Assembly (NCBI GenBank): GCA_963995525.1
Contig: OZ023206.1
Span: 73,066,506-73,130,505 of the forward strand
Length of the DNA stretch: 64,000 bases
Source: Escarpia spicata
Taxonomy: Eukaryota > Annelida > Polychaeta > Sabellida > Siboglinidae
Direction: 5' to 3'
The position numbers and the translations under genes are program-made. Shown here one piece after another: positions 28,069-39,789 of this stretch. The notes under the pieces are model-generated. The model did no database searches. It was not told the origin of the DNA and was given only the letters and a program-made list of their open reading frames with translations. Each line of letters opens with the position of its first letter. The first letter of the stretch is position 1.

Positions 28069-28220
28069 TGTTGAAGCGATGTATTACTGCCCGCGACTGC
28101 TACGGTTTATTGAATAACGGCAACAACGTCAGTGGCGTGTACGGTGTCTATCTGGACAAGGCGAGGAAGTATGTCCTCGTGTACTGCAACATGGAGACGG
28201 ACGGCGGCGGCGGCTGGCTC
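28069..28220 (+). pseudogene. Lectin copy 2, exon 2 with a broken donor
   Basis: The acceptor TTTCACCCAG is intact and the frame is open for 152 nt (149 in copies 1 and 3; the excess is one GGC codon). The splice donor GT has become AT. A cryptic GTACAC lies 5 nt downstream and would shift the frame. Confidence 0.88.
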
Positions 28221-28235
28221 ATACGTACACTACGC

Positions 28236-28357
<122 letters not shown>

Positions 28358-28639
28358 ATCACTAAACAATACTCTTTGATTTATCACCTTCTGTGTCACA
28401 TAGGAAATGTTTTGATGCATAATTCTACCTATTTGGTGGCATGGATTTATCAGCCATATTGGATTCCAAGATAACAAATGCTAGCATTCCAAATCTACAT
28501 TTCACGGGAACAATCGCCTGAAAGCTGCTTGTGTCTGTTATTCTGACATCACACAAAGATGTCGTTGCATCTCATCGCTATTTCCTACCTTATACTCTAG
28601 TTTTGTTCTACCAAAACCAAAGTTGGTGAACATGTATAC

Positions 28640-28905
28640 ATATTATGTCCATTGTCACATGTATGTGTTTGTTGTGACGTGTTGATGTTCATTTTCACAC
28701 GTGAGTGTAAATTGTCACGTGTAGGCGTTCTGTGTTACATGTAAATGTTCGTTGTCACAGGTAGGTGCCTTGTCACGTGTAGGTGTTCGTTGTCAGTTGT
28801 AAGTGTTCGTTGACACGTGTATGTGTCCATTGTCACCTGTATGTGTTCGTTGTCACGCGTAGGTGTTCCTTGTCACGTGTAGGTGTTCGTTGTCACGTGT
28901 ATCAC
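28640..28905 (+). repeat. About 20-bp minisatellite where the exon 3 acceptor should be
   Basis: Units of TTGTCACGTGTAGGTGTTCG recur about 12 times with substitutions. In copy 1 the same unit supplies the exon 3 acceptor (CACGTGTAG then GTGTTC). Here the array ends and no exon 3 codons follow. Confidence 0.85.
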
Positions 28906-28984
28906 CGTAACCAGTTTTAAATCTGTAAAATCAGTGGCGCCATACAGCGGACTTTGTACGAAGGAAATACAGCAGCTGTGTTAG

Positions 28985-29990
28985 CCTCGATTAACAAGGT
29001 TTAACAAGATTTAATAAGATTGCCACCCAGAGAATTACTTCTAAGTGGCAGGTGGACAAGGAATCCCATTGGCTTATCGAGAGTGCAACCCATTTATTTA
29101 TGTGTATCCCACCCTTTTGAGGTATGTGTCGATTTAATTTTTAAACATACTCACGCTACTAGCACCGACACAATCAGCATATAATCTGTTCCATTCATTT
29201 ACAGTCCTTTGTGAAAATGAGAACTTTCTTATATCTAATCTATACTGCTCTTTTGCTAATGTAATGTCATGTCCTCTAGTCCTTCTATTTTTCTTAACTG
29301 AGAAAATCTCCTGGTCTCTAGTGTTGTTAAAGATCCCTCAGTTTTGGTATCATTTTAGTCGCTCTCCTCTGTACTCTTTCTAACATATCTATGTCCTTCT
29401 TCCGACATGGCCTCCACGCTTGTATACAATATTCTAAATGATGCCTCAATATTGTTTTGTACAGCGGTGTAATTAGTTCTTTTTCCTTATACGCTATATT
29501 TCGCCTAATTAATCCAAGGATTTGATTTTTCTTTGAAGCTGCAATTCCGCACTGCTCATTTTCTTTTACAGTAGTATTTAGTACAGTACCCCCCCCCCCA
29601 TTGAATATTTTACATATTCGTTCCATGTCCTGTGTGGAGGCATTTACATTTCCCAAAATTGAAAAAACATTTGCCACTTTTCAGACCATTTGATCAACTT
29701 GTCAAGATCATCTTGTAAATGTTGTGTATCTCCATCCCTTTTAATCCTTCTAAACACTGTTGTATCATCCGCAAATGTCAACACCTTGCTTGTTATTTCA
29801 TCATCCACATCGTTGATATATATTAAGAATAGTATAGGTCCTACTACTGATCCCTGTGGTACCCCACTCAATACCGATTTCCAGTTTGAAGCCTCCCCAT
29901 CAACTAGTACACGTTGTCTTCTGTCAATCAGCCAATCACAACATCTGTAAAGTTTGCACAATTTAAATACCAACCAATTATACTTCCACA
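28985..29990 (-). mobile_element. LINE family 1 (CR1-like), copy B, 5' truncated
   Basis: The minus frame 29991-29644 shows WLIDRRQRVLVDGEASNWK, GVPQGSVVGPILFLIYIND and FADDTTVF, with an intact catalytic Asp pair. The frame 29677-29327 carries the C-terminal part (ILGLIRRNIAYKEKELI, LERVQRRATKMIPKL). The 3' end is AATCTTATTAAATCTTGTTAA at about 28990-29015, reading minus. Short deletions and frame breaks are present. Confidence 0.88.
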
Positions 29991-30660
29991 AACGGCGATT
30001 GAACCGAACCTTAGAAAGGTTACATCGCGACTGGTAATTACTAAGTCAAATGTTTACACCTCAAATATTTACTAATATTTTGTATAATTTGTATAGTGAA
30101 ATGTTCAAGTTGGTTTAGCCACATGCTTATAAATTGTAGTATAATTTTTAAATGTTAATTTTAGCTCAATAATAATGTTAAAATTGATAAATGTACTGTC
30201 GTGAATCAATGCTGTTTAGTATGATGACGAATTTGAAGAACTTGGTCGAATCTTACATCTACACGGAATACTCGAGTCGAGCACCTTGAATGACATCGAC
30301 GACTGACTCTGTCAGTGACTGTCTTACATTCTAACTTTTAATTAAGTAAATGACCTTTTGGACGTAATTCTTATTTTCTATATGCAGAAAACCATAACGA
30401 TATCTAAACTACATTAATAAACAACTACGGGTCACCTGCCTGGTTAAATATAAGATTACATTTTTGATTGCTCCCGACGCAACCTCCTCGGTTGGTACCA
30501 CTACCGCACAATAACCGATCAAGTCTATCACGCCTGCGTCCTTTTTATAAACCAACAAACCAAATTCATATTTGGGGTGATGTGAAACATTCCAGAACTT
30601 TCTACCTCAAAATCTAAAGGAAACTTCTGAATTCTGGGAAACCTAAACATGAATCAGCGG
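29991..30660. other. No recognisable feature
   Basis: AT-rich sequence between two LINEs of the same family; nothing recognised. Confidence 0.5.
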
Positions 30661-30794
30661 TTTTCGCCACCTATCTTCAAAATACATTCTACAGATTTTA
30701 ACAAGATTTAACAAGATTGCCACCCAGAGAATTAACTCTAGGTGGCAGGTGGAAAAGGAAGCCCTTTGGCTTATCGAGAGTCCGACCCTTTTAT

Positions 30795-31530
30795 CTATGT
30801 GTATCCCGCCCGTCTGAGGTATGTGTCGATTTTATTTTTAAACATATTCACGCTACTAGCACCCACACAATCAGCAGGTAATCTGTTCCATTCATTTACA
30901 GTCCTTTGCGAAAATGAACACTTTCTTATATCCAATCTACTCTGCTCCTTTGCTAATGTAAGTTCATGTCCTCTAGTCCTTCTATCTTTCTTAACTGAGA
31001 AACAAATATTTCTATCAATATTTTCATAACCCTTCAATATTTTAAACATTTCTATCTGATCCCCTCTCAATCTCCTGGTCTCTAATGTTGTTAAACCGCA
31101 TTTTTTGGCGTATTTCTTAACAAAGATCCCTCAGTTTTGGTATCATTTTAGTTGCTCTCATCTGCACTCTTTCTAGCATATCTATGTCCTTCCTGCGATA
31201 CGGCCTCCACGCTTGAATACAATATTCTCAATGAGGCCTAACTATTGTCTTGTACAGCGGTATTATTAGCTCTTTTTCCTTATACGTTATGTTTCGCCTA
31301 ATTAATCCAAGAATTTTATTTCCCTTTGAATCTGCAATTCCGCACTACTCTGAAACCTTCATATCAGCACTAATGGTTAAACCTAACTCCTTTTCTTTAC
31401 AGTAGTACTTAGTACAGTACCCCCCCCCCCCCATTGTATATTCTACCTCTTCGTTCCCATGTCCTGTGTGGAGGCATTTACATTTCCCAAAATTGTACAG
31501 CATTTGCCACTTTTCAGACCATTTGCTCAA
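30795..31530 (-). pseudogene. LINE ORF2 C-terminal region
   Basis: The frames 31530-31345 and 31070-30795 show WSEKWQMLYNFGKCKCLHTG and ELTLAKEQSRLDIRKCSFSQ, then VNEWNRLPADCV and the end LRRAGYT. A poly-G/C run at 31421-31432 probably caused one frame break. Confidence 0.85.
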
Positions 31531-31548
31531 CCTGTCAAGATCATCTTG

Positions 31549-32808
31549 TCAATGCTGTCTATCTCCATCACATTTAATCCTTCTAAACACTTTTGTATCA
31601 TCCGCAAATTTCAACACCTTGCTTGTTATTTGATCATCCAAATCGTTGATATATATTAAGAATAATATAGGTCCTAATACTGATAACTGTGGTACCCCAC
31701 TCAATACCGATTTCCAGTTTGAAGTCTCCCCATCAACAACTACCCGTTGTCTTCTGTCAATCAGCCATTTTTCTATCCAGTTAATTAAACCATTTCTTAT
31801 GCCATGGGCCTTTAGTTTAAGCAGTAATCTTTGATGTGGTACTTTGTCGAAAGCTTTTTGAAAATCTAAGTAGACGACATCTACTGGTGATCCCTCATCT
31901 ACCCACTTAGTGATGTCTTCCAAAAAACATAACATATTTGTTAAGCATGACCTCACTTTATAAAAAACCATGTTGAGATGGGTTTATCAAGTTTTGTTTA
32001 ACAGGAAAATCCACCATGTGATCTTTAATTAGTCTTTCTAATAATTTACAAATCACTGATGTTAAACTCACTGGTCTATAGTTCTCTGACTTGTTTCTCG
32101 AACCTTTCTTGAATAGCGGAATAATGTTTGCTTCTTTCCATTCCAAAGTAACCACTTCCTCTTCTAATGACAAGTGATCCCTCATCTACCCACTTAGTGA
32201 TGTCTTCAAAAAAACATAACATATTTTTAAAGCATGACCTCGCTTTAAAAAAAACCATGTTGACATGGGTTTATCAAGTTTTGTTTAACAGGAAAATCCA
32301 CCATGTGATCTTTAATTAGTCTTTCTAATAATTTATAAATCACTGATGTTAAACTCACTGGTCTATAGTTCTCTGACTTGTTTCTCGAACCTTTCTTGAA
32401 TAACGGAATAATGTTTGCTTCTTTCCATTCTAAAGGAACCACTTCCTCTTTTAATGACAAGTTGAAAACTGTTGCAAGCAGTATGCTAATTTATTCTACA
32501 ATTTCCAATAGTAGTTTGGGTGGAATACCATCCACTCCAGGTGATTTATTATCCTTCTTAGCCCTTATTTTCTTAGCTACCATTTCCGGGGTTACAATTA
32601 ATTGTCCTAAATAGTCTGAATCTGCCCCCTTGAACTTAGCCTCTGGTACTGGCAGTGAACAAATATCTTCCCTGGTAAACAATGAACTAAAGTACTCATT
32701 CAGGTCTTCCGCCATTAAGAATCCCTCTGATATTATATTTCCAGCACTATCTTCTAGAGGACCGACCTTGTCTTGAACTTTCTGTTTGCTTCGAATATAC
32801 GCATACAA
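31549..32808 (-). pseudogene. LINE reverse transcriptase with a 287-bp duplication
   Basis: Minus frames give DNKSPGVDGIPPKLLLEIVE, IIPLFKKGSRNKSENYRPVS, VYLDFQKAFDKVPHQRLL, GVPQLSVLGPILFLIYINDL (PQG altered to PQL) and FADDTKVF. The stretch with KEANIIPLFKKGSRNKSENY occurs twice (near 32400 and 32120) because of the duplication, which shifts the frame by 2. Confidence 0.9.
31887..32460. repeat. 287-bp tandem direct duplication in LINE copy C
   Basis: The block 31887-32173 repeats as 32174-32460 with a few substitutions. The junction is AATGACAA followed by GTGATCCCTC. In copy A the sequence is single. Confidence 0.93.
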
Positions 32809-32913
32809 ACTCTTACTGTCATGTTTGATATTACTAGCTAATTGTTGTTCATAGCTTCTCTTTGAATTGCTAATTTCAGCTGTAGCTTGGTTAAGTGCTT
32901 CTTTATAACTGTT

Positions 32914-33802
32914 CTAGTGTTCATCATTTCCAGTACATCTATGTGACTTCCACATCATTTGTTTATACTTAATTTTTCTAATCGCTTCTTTCGATAAGTG
33001 TTTCTTTTTGGACCGTTTTTCTTGTTTTTTGAAGGGTACAAATTTATCGACTATGCACTTAATTTCACTTTTTAATATATTCCGACATTTTGTTGCCGTC
33101 TTATTTTTCAGTGAGTCATTCCAGTCTATCTTTGCTAAATATTTCCTCATGTCCTGATACCTTCCTTTGTGGAAATGTCTCCTATACTGCTTTTTACTAT
33201 TCCTTTCTGATCTTACTTTGATGGTAAAATATATCTGGTTGTGATCGCTACTCCCCAGTGGCTCACATGTATTGACATTGTCAACTAATTCATTTTGTGA
33301 GGACAAAACTATGTATAATACATTGTCACCCCTGGTTGGTTCTAGCACATGTTGAGAAAGGAATGTATCTTGAACTAAAACTAAAAACTTGTGGTGCTCA
33401 CTCCCCATACTCTGTACAGATTTCCATTGTATACGCCCGTGGTTAAAATCCCCCATATTAATACTGTCCCGTTTGCATACTTCCCTTAAAGCGTTTTGTA
33501 TTTTTTTCATTCTCTTCTATGCTTATGTTTGGACTTCCATAAACTAACCCAACTGTTAACGTTGAGTTTCCTGTAACTATGTTACACCAAACAGCTTCTT
33601 CGCAATCTGCTTCCATTTCTAATTTTATTTCATAAGCCTGAATAGATTCTTTAATATATAAAATAACTCCACCTCCCTTTCTTCCTATTCTATCTTTTCT
33701 AAACATTACATATCCTGTCAGTCCCAATTCAGCATCTGATATATCGGTGGTGGTCCAGGAGTCGGTTATACATATTATGTGAGGGTCAATATCTTCTACC
33801 AT
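32914..33802 (-). pseudogene. LINE APE endonuclease
   Basis: The frame 33802-33458 starts with MVEDIDPHIICITDSWTT and includes MFRKDRIGRKGGGVILYIKE and TVGLVYGSPN. A one-base frame change near 33505 leads to 33510-32914 with INMGDFNHGRIQW, RGDNVLYIVLSSQ and EPLGSSDHNQIYF (catalytic His region). The family LTE motif is altered to ITD at the start. Confidence 0.88.
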
Positions 33803-33964
33803 AATGTTTAGTTCATTTCTTTTGTTTACTATACTCCTTGCATTTAAACAAACACATTTATATCCAGCTTTTGAAGAGTTTTCCAGACTGTTATTTGCTG
33901 ATTTATTTGTGCTGTTTTGATCTATGCCTCCATTTTCAGGCTTTTCTGTGAGTCCCCCCTGCGA

Positions 33965-34386
33965 ATCTAGTTTAAATAGATGTAACCTGTCCCACTGTCA
34001 ACAGATCGCAGCAGGTTCTCTGATAAAACTGCTGCCCCCTTTCCACTAAGATGGAGGCCATCTCTCATGTACATATCTTCCCTCCAAACAAAGTATCCCC
34101 ATAAATCTATGAATCCCACCCGCTCTTCTTCTCACATCTGCTCAACTATTGCGTTGATCGCCATCCTCTTGCAGTTTCTATACGTTGCCCCCCTTCTTCC
34201 CATTACTGGCAAAATTCCAGACAGAATAACCTGTTCAACTCTCGTCTTCTTTAGCTTCCTCACTAACTGTCTATAATTCTGTATTATCGCAGTTGTTCCC
34301 TCCCTGTCTGCATTATTTGTTCCTACATGTACCAGTATAGACCTCCTCTTGCCATGTCCCAATACCTTCTCTACCCTGTCAGTCAC
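33965..34386 (-). pseudogene. LINE ORF1 C-terminal SGNH-hydrolase (esterase-like) domain
   Basis: The frame from 34386 reads RSILVHVGTNNADREG (the block III GTN motif), QVILSGILPVMGRRG and MAINAIVEQM, then an in-frame TGA at 34132-34134. Past that stop it continues in the same frame as EEERVGFIDLWGYF, MYMRDGLHLSGKGAAVLSE (block V, the D-x-x-H pair in DGLHL) and ends GYIYLN. Esterase domains in ORF1 are known from CR1-clade LINEs. The N-terminal part with the catalytic Ser block is not identified. Confidence 0.75.
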
Positions 34387-34440
34387 ATGTTCAATCCTAA
34401 CCCCCGGTAAACAAACAACGACGTCCTTCCCCTCGCTCAG

Positions 34441-35485
34441 TGTCTTGAGATGAATAATGTTATTAGCAACACTATAAATGATATAGACTACATGTTATGT
34501 TCAGTTACTAATTGTTTCAATACCTTATGTTTAGATGATTTCAATGAAAATTATGCATGACTGATTCATATCAATGAGATAATAAACCTTTGGTGATATA
34601 TATGCAACTTCTAACACAACGTGAAATAATCTTTTACAGACTATAACTGTGAATAGCAAATATAAATACAGCATCACTAATTTATAATATATTACCAATT
34701 TACTAATAATTCAATTCTAAGTTGAAATTGGTACCGCTTGCTAACGCATCCATAGAGTCATTGTAATTAATTGAAGATTAGCACAACGATATGTAGGTAA
34801 GGCCCTCTTGTGGACAACACTGAGACCACATTGACTTCAGTAATATATAAATGGTTTGGTGCCTGTCAATCACTGTGACAGATGATTTTTATAACTGAAA
34901 TGAATTATACTGAACTGGTGTTTTACAACATTCGTGACAGTATACAATGAATATAATCCCCCGTTTACTCCAGAGACGTGACCTCATCGGATACTCAAAT
35001 AGTAGCCTCAGATGTATTGTTGATGGATGAAAACGACAAGACCTATTAATCACAGATGACACATTATACCACCGTTATTAACAAAGAGAAACAACCTGAT
35101 ATCTCACTACCACAAGACAAACTTTATATTTAACAGGGTAGTTACGTTTATCAACACATCATGAATGATTCTCTCCATTTTATTTATGCTGAGATATATA
35201 TGTACTTTTTTTGTATCACAATAATTGTTGTTGTTATTAGTATCTAGACGCAACGTAAAAAAGTAAGTTAGTGCTCGTAATATTCCGTCACTGGCCGCTA
35301 AAAGCATTTATAAACCACCAAGTGTTAACAATTTTGTTTATGTCACCATCTCCGAAGTACTGTAATGTTAAGACAATACACCTTTTCGTTTAACTGTTCG
35401 GGCAAAAGTACCTGTGAATTCCACATGCACCGAAACGTCGTGGTTCTCCGTACGGCAATATGTCGATACCCAGATTGTTTTCTTG
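34441..35485. other. No recognisable gene
   Basis: AT-rich stretch downstream (on the minus strand) of the lectin exon 5 relic. It may include that gene's old 3' UTR. Nothing else is recognised. Confidence 0.4.
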
Positions 35486-35736
35486 CTAAGATCTTCCAAG
35501 TTTCATCGACACCTTTTTGAGCGAATAATAATAACCATGCCATTGTTTCCAGTCGATGCCATCTGCGTAAGATGCATGCGTACCTTGAAGATAGAGGCCG
35601 TTCAAGTTGGTATAATGGCATCTTTTATATCACCAGGCTCCCTTGTACAATTGAGCACAATGGGCACTTCCGTTCACGTCATTGTCGCGGTCTATCGTGC
35701 TGAATGACATCCCAGCACTGTACGTAAACGAATCAC
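35486..35736 (-). pseudogene. Inverted lectin copy 4, exon 5 (one nonsense codon)
   Basis: On the minus strand the acceptor TTTATGTCGCAG precedes GTGATTCG. With a phase-1 join the frame reads [19 protein letters not shown], then [14 protein letters not shown], a [38 protein letters not shown] and MKLGRS with a TAG. It is a complete terminal fibrinogen exon of 251 nt with both Cys and the canonical DRDND calcium-site motif. The TGA replaces the second Trp of GGWWY, a single TGG to TGA change. The phase matches exon 5 of copy 1. Confidence 0.9.
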
Positions 35737-36555
35737 CTGCGACATAAATATTGTTATAAATCCACGAGAATTGTTAAACCATAACATCAAGTAACATAAC
35801 ATGTGACACACATGATACGTTGTTATCTCTCTAATTCACCACAGACGGATGTCCACGGTGTACGTAAAATGCTAAACAGCAGGTTTGAAGCAATTCTTTG
35901 ATAATTGTAATTTCTTAATAATGTACCCAATTATTCATTAAAGACATGAACAGGTTAAAATAAATGCTATAGTAAATAGAATATATATATATATATATAC
36001 AAAATAAGATTAAAACATATATTAAATAAAAATAATATTAAGATAAATTTATGATAATTATGTATTTCTTTACTGCAACGTAGCACGGTAAGGGGATACC
36101 AATTTCAACCCATCAACAATTATTATGTAGTATACCTCTGTGTGCTCAAATTTTAGTAATAACAACAAAGAGATAAGGTTATCTGTTTTTATTATACTGA
36201 TGTATAGTTTCTTTGTATTTCAGTATTGCTATTGCTAACAAATCACGGGATGCGGAAACACTATCGTCTTCAACTCTTACATGTGAACCCTTTCACATTC
36301 CCCAGTGTGCATAGAACACGGTGCATCAGATAGTGCTGAATAGGAATTTGGAGACACTTGCTGTGAGAGAGCATTCAAGCATACATTATTATATATCAAC
36401 AAGAACATGACATGACACTTAAAACATGCCTAATAATAGTGCAAGCTTTATTGGACTGCAATAATAAAAAGTAAGTTTTGTTTCTCAATACACTTGCTTA
36501 AGCTCATTCGTTAGAAACATATCACATTTACTAAACATTGTACTGACAATCATGA
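35737..36555. other. Intron-like AT-rich sequence of copy 4
   Basis: No coding signal. A short (TA)n tract lies at 35980-36000. Confidence 0.4.
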
Positions 36556-36558
36556 ATG

Positions 36559-36756
<198 letters not shown>

Positions 36757-37059
36757 ATATATATATATACTATAACTATTCTCCTGTGATGATATATACC
36801 CTACATCTATTTTAAAAGAAACATATTTACAATAAAAATCAACTGTCAAATAAAAGTAGCAATTGATGTTAGTATTTTTATAATTATATTTGTGTTGATG
36901 CAGGATGTTCACATTTATGTAAACAAAATTGTTTAAGTAAGAAAATTACTATATTTTAAAATACCTTGTATATATATTGCATAGTAAACAAACTCTTGTG
37001 TTTACACAATTCTATGAAAAATATTGTAGTCAAGTAAGTCAACAAACATTTGAAATTAC

Positions 37060-37150
37060 CTGTTCCATCATACATTATCATGATGTATAGCTGGTATGCA
37101 AAATCGTGGTGTGGTTTTCGAGAAAAGTTCTTGAACATTTGTAACAGCAC
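37060..37150 (-). pseudogene. Possible degraded exon 4 of inverted lectin copy 4
   Basis: The minus frame reads NFSRKPHHDFAYQLYIMIMY, DGT and ends in G before a donor GTAATT. The end aligns with NFTVAPEEDKYKLLIGAYSG, TAG of copy 1 exon 4, and the donor phase (1) fits the exon 5 acceptor at 35736. The N-terminal half of the exon is not recognisable. The match is short, so this is tentative. Confidence 0.35.
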
Positions 37151-37159
37151 TGACATCAT

Positions 37160-38620
37160 GTATATTTGGATTGTTAAAGTAAATCATAACATTAAAATGT
37201 GACATGTAAACAACCTAGAACATTTACGATCCTATTTGATAGATATGGTTATTGATGAGCAAATACGTATGACTAATTACACAGAGATTGGATATTTCAC
37301 AAGTGTACTACGGATTATGAAGATACAAAAATAGCAGTCAAACGAAAGCAATGCTTGCTCCTAAAGCTGTCAGCGGCGAAATGTCGACTCGAGCGTGTTG
37401 ATCCCGATTGTCAATACACTTTGCATTGCGGCTATTGTGATGAATATAGGTTCCTGTTACCGAACATGGGGTCGCCTTATCATATCTGGATGACATCATC
37501 TCTGCTGTCCAACAAAATGATTTAGTGTTTTCAAAAATCGAACCGCCCTGTCGTCGGAAGTAACTGAAATCTCTGTATCACTCAATGACCTCGACAACGA
37601 CTGTGTCAGTGAAATCACTGAATCAGTGAATGGCTGACTTGCACAATTCTGTCAGTTGCGCGCATTGTATTAATACTATTGCAATAATTATGATACACTT
37701 ATATGTACAGACGTTGTAGATGACGATGAAAATAATCCGTGTGATTCTGTATATTGTCATGAATGCAGTGGCCGTTTCCAATAAAACTCGATGTTCGGTT
37801 AGTGAATCTGAAATTGTCGTTTGTCACCGGCGACAACGACAGTCTCAAAATCTCACATCGTCGTCATCGTCTTACATGTCATAAACATTCCTGAGTGACG
37901 TCTATTGCCAATGTTTCATCGCTGCATGCGGAAACAGTCCTACAAGTCCTCACAATTACCACACAACTCTCCAAATCCGAATCACAAGAATCTTACGCCG
38001 TGTCTTCCATGTTTCCAGTGGTGAGACAGATTTGGGCTACGGCACATATTACGCCACAGTACTTTTCCATGCGGCAATCAGGCACACAATTTCATTCAGG
38101 ATTTAATTCGCAAATCAGTCGGATTGGCTGATTTTTACACTGCGTATGTATATATTAACCATTGAACCTGCCAGGTATTACACCTGTCTAAATCGCATCA
38201 TGTTAGTATGGTCTTTACGTGGTGAAAACAGAACATTTATGATCATGTCAGCTTTAATCCTGTTAATATGACTAATTCGTGTAATCCTATGAATTAATTA
38301 TTTTCAGAATTATGTTATATTAATTCAAAATGTTTCTAGTAAACACAATTATGTATCGGATATTTTGCGCATATAAGACCACAATATTGCATAAAATGCC
38401 AAACAAATAAGTGGCATAGAATGTACTTATGGGACTGACGATATTAGATTTTGATACAATACATCTTGAATGTATTATTTATCGATAAAGGATTGCTTTC
38501 AGGCATAATTTATAATTTTTACTGTTAAGAAATGCTTTTGACTTCAGTCAAACAGCAAGAACACACTGAACATATATTCGATCAGCGGAGTAGAACAGAT
38601 GAGCGTTCTTTGACTACATG
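37160..38620. other. No recognisable gene
   Basis: No family match was seen on either strand. A 78-codon frame at 37895-38131 is unsupported. No exon 1, 2 or 3 of the inverted lectin was found here. Confidence 0.4.
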
Positions 38621-38626
38621 TTCATC

Positions 38627-39128
<502 letters not shown>

Positions 39129-39785
39129 ACAGTCTCAATGTCTAGCTAGTAGCAGGCGGTGATTGAGCTTAGAGAACTGTGAATGTAACAGTCTCAATGT
39201 CTAGCCAGTAGCAGGCGGTGATTGAGCTGGGAGAACTGTGAATGTAACAGTCTCAATGTCTAACCTGTAGTAGGCGGTGATTGAGCTGGGTGAACTGTGA
39301 ATGTAACAGTCTCACTGTCTAGCCAGTAGCAGGCGGTGATTGAGTTGGGTGAACTGTGAATGTAACAGCCTCAATGTCTAGCCAGTAGCAGGCGGTGATT
39401 GAGTTGGGTGAACTGTGAATGTAACAGCCTCAATGTCTAGCCAGTAGCAGGCGGTGATTGAGCTGGGAGAACTGTGAATGTAACAATCTCAATGTCTAAC
39501 CTGTAGTAGGCGGTGATTGAGCTGGGAGAACTGTGAATGTAACAGTCTCAATGTCTAGCCAGTAGCAGGCGGTGATTGAGTTGGGTGAACTGTGAATGTA
39601 ACAGCCTCAATGTCTCGCCAGTAGCAGGCGGTGATTGAGTTGGGTGAACTGTGAATGTAACAGTCTCAATGTCTAGCCAGTAGCAGGCGGTGATTGAGTT
39701 GGGTGAACTGTGAATGTAACAGTCTGAATGTCTAGCCAGTAGCAGGCGATGATTGAGCTGGATGAACTGTGAATGTAACAGTGTG
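39129..39785. repeat. 59-bp minisatellite, 11 units
   Basis: The unit ACAGTCTCAATGTCTAGCCA followed by GTAGCAGGCGGTGATTGAGC and TGGGAGAACTGTGAATGTA recurs every 59 bp. Units fall into variants (GAGCTGGGAGA, GAGTTGGGTGA, CCTGTAGTAG), so higher-order copying has occurred. Confidence 0.97.
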
Positions 39786-39789
39786 AATG

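Larger units (their letters stand above)
26642..28220 (+). pseudogene. Fibrinogen-related lectin, copy 2 (dead)
   Basis: Exon 1 (26642-27003) has a frameshift: after LQHTVEHL the frame ends at a TAA (26873-26875), and the coiled-coil codons continue in another frame (MEQLRQQQSISTERLQQQLN). Its length is 3n+2, not 3n+1 as in copies 1 and 3. Exon 2 (28069-28220) keeps RDCYGLLNNGNNVSGVYGV and DMETDGGGGWL-type sequence (here NMETDGGGGWLI, one extra Gly), but the donor is ATACGT, not GTACGT. No exon 3, 4 or 5 follows before the LINE at 28985. The gene cannot make a full lectin. Confidence 0.88.
30661..34440 (-). mobile_element. LINE family 1 (CR1-like), copy C, nearly full length
   Basis: Read from 34440 down: ORF1 end with an SGNH-type esterase domain, the ORF2 endonuclease, linker, reverse transcriptase, C-terminal region and the 3' end with repeated TTAAATCTTG units at 30690-30715. 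A 287-bp direct duplication lies in the RT. Several stops and frame changes are present, but the catalytic motifs GSSDHNQI and FADDTKVF are kept. It is the best reference copy of its family here and aligns with copies A and B. Confidence 0.92.

Noticed and set aside
37895..38131. 78-codon frame considered as a gene
   Set aside because: No family resemblance, no splice or promoter signal, and length within chance.
39129..39785. Another regular repeat array considered as CRISPR
   Set aside because: It is a head-to-tail 59-bp minisatellite without spacers.
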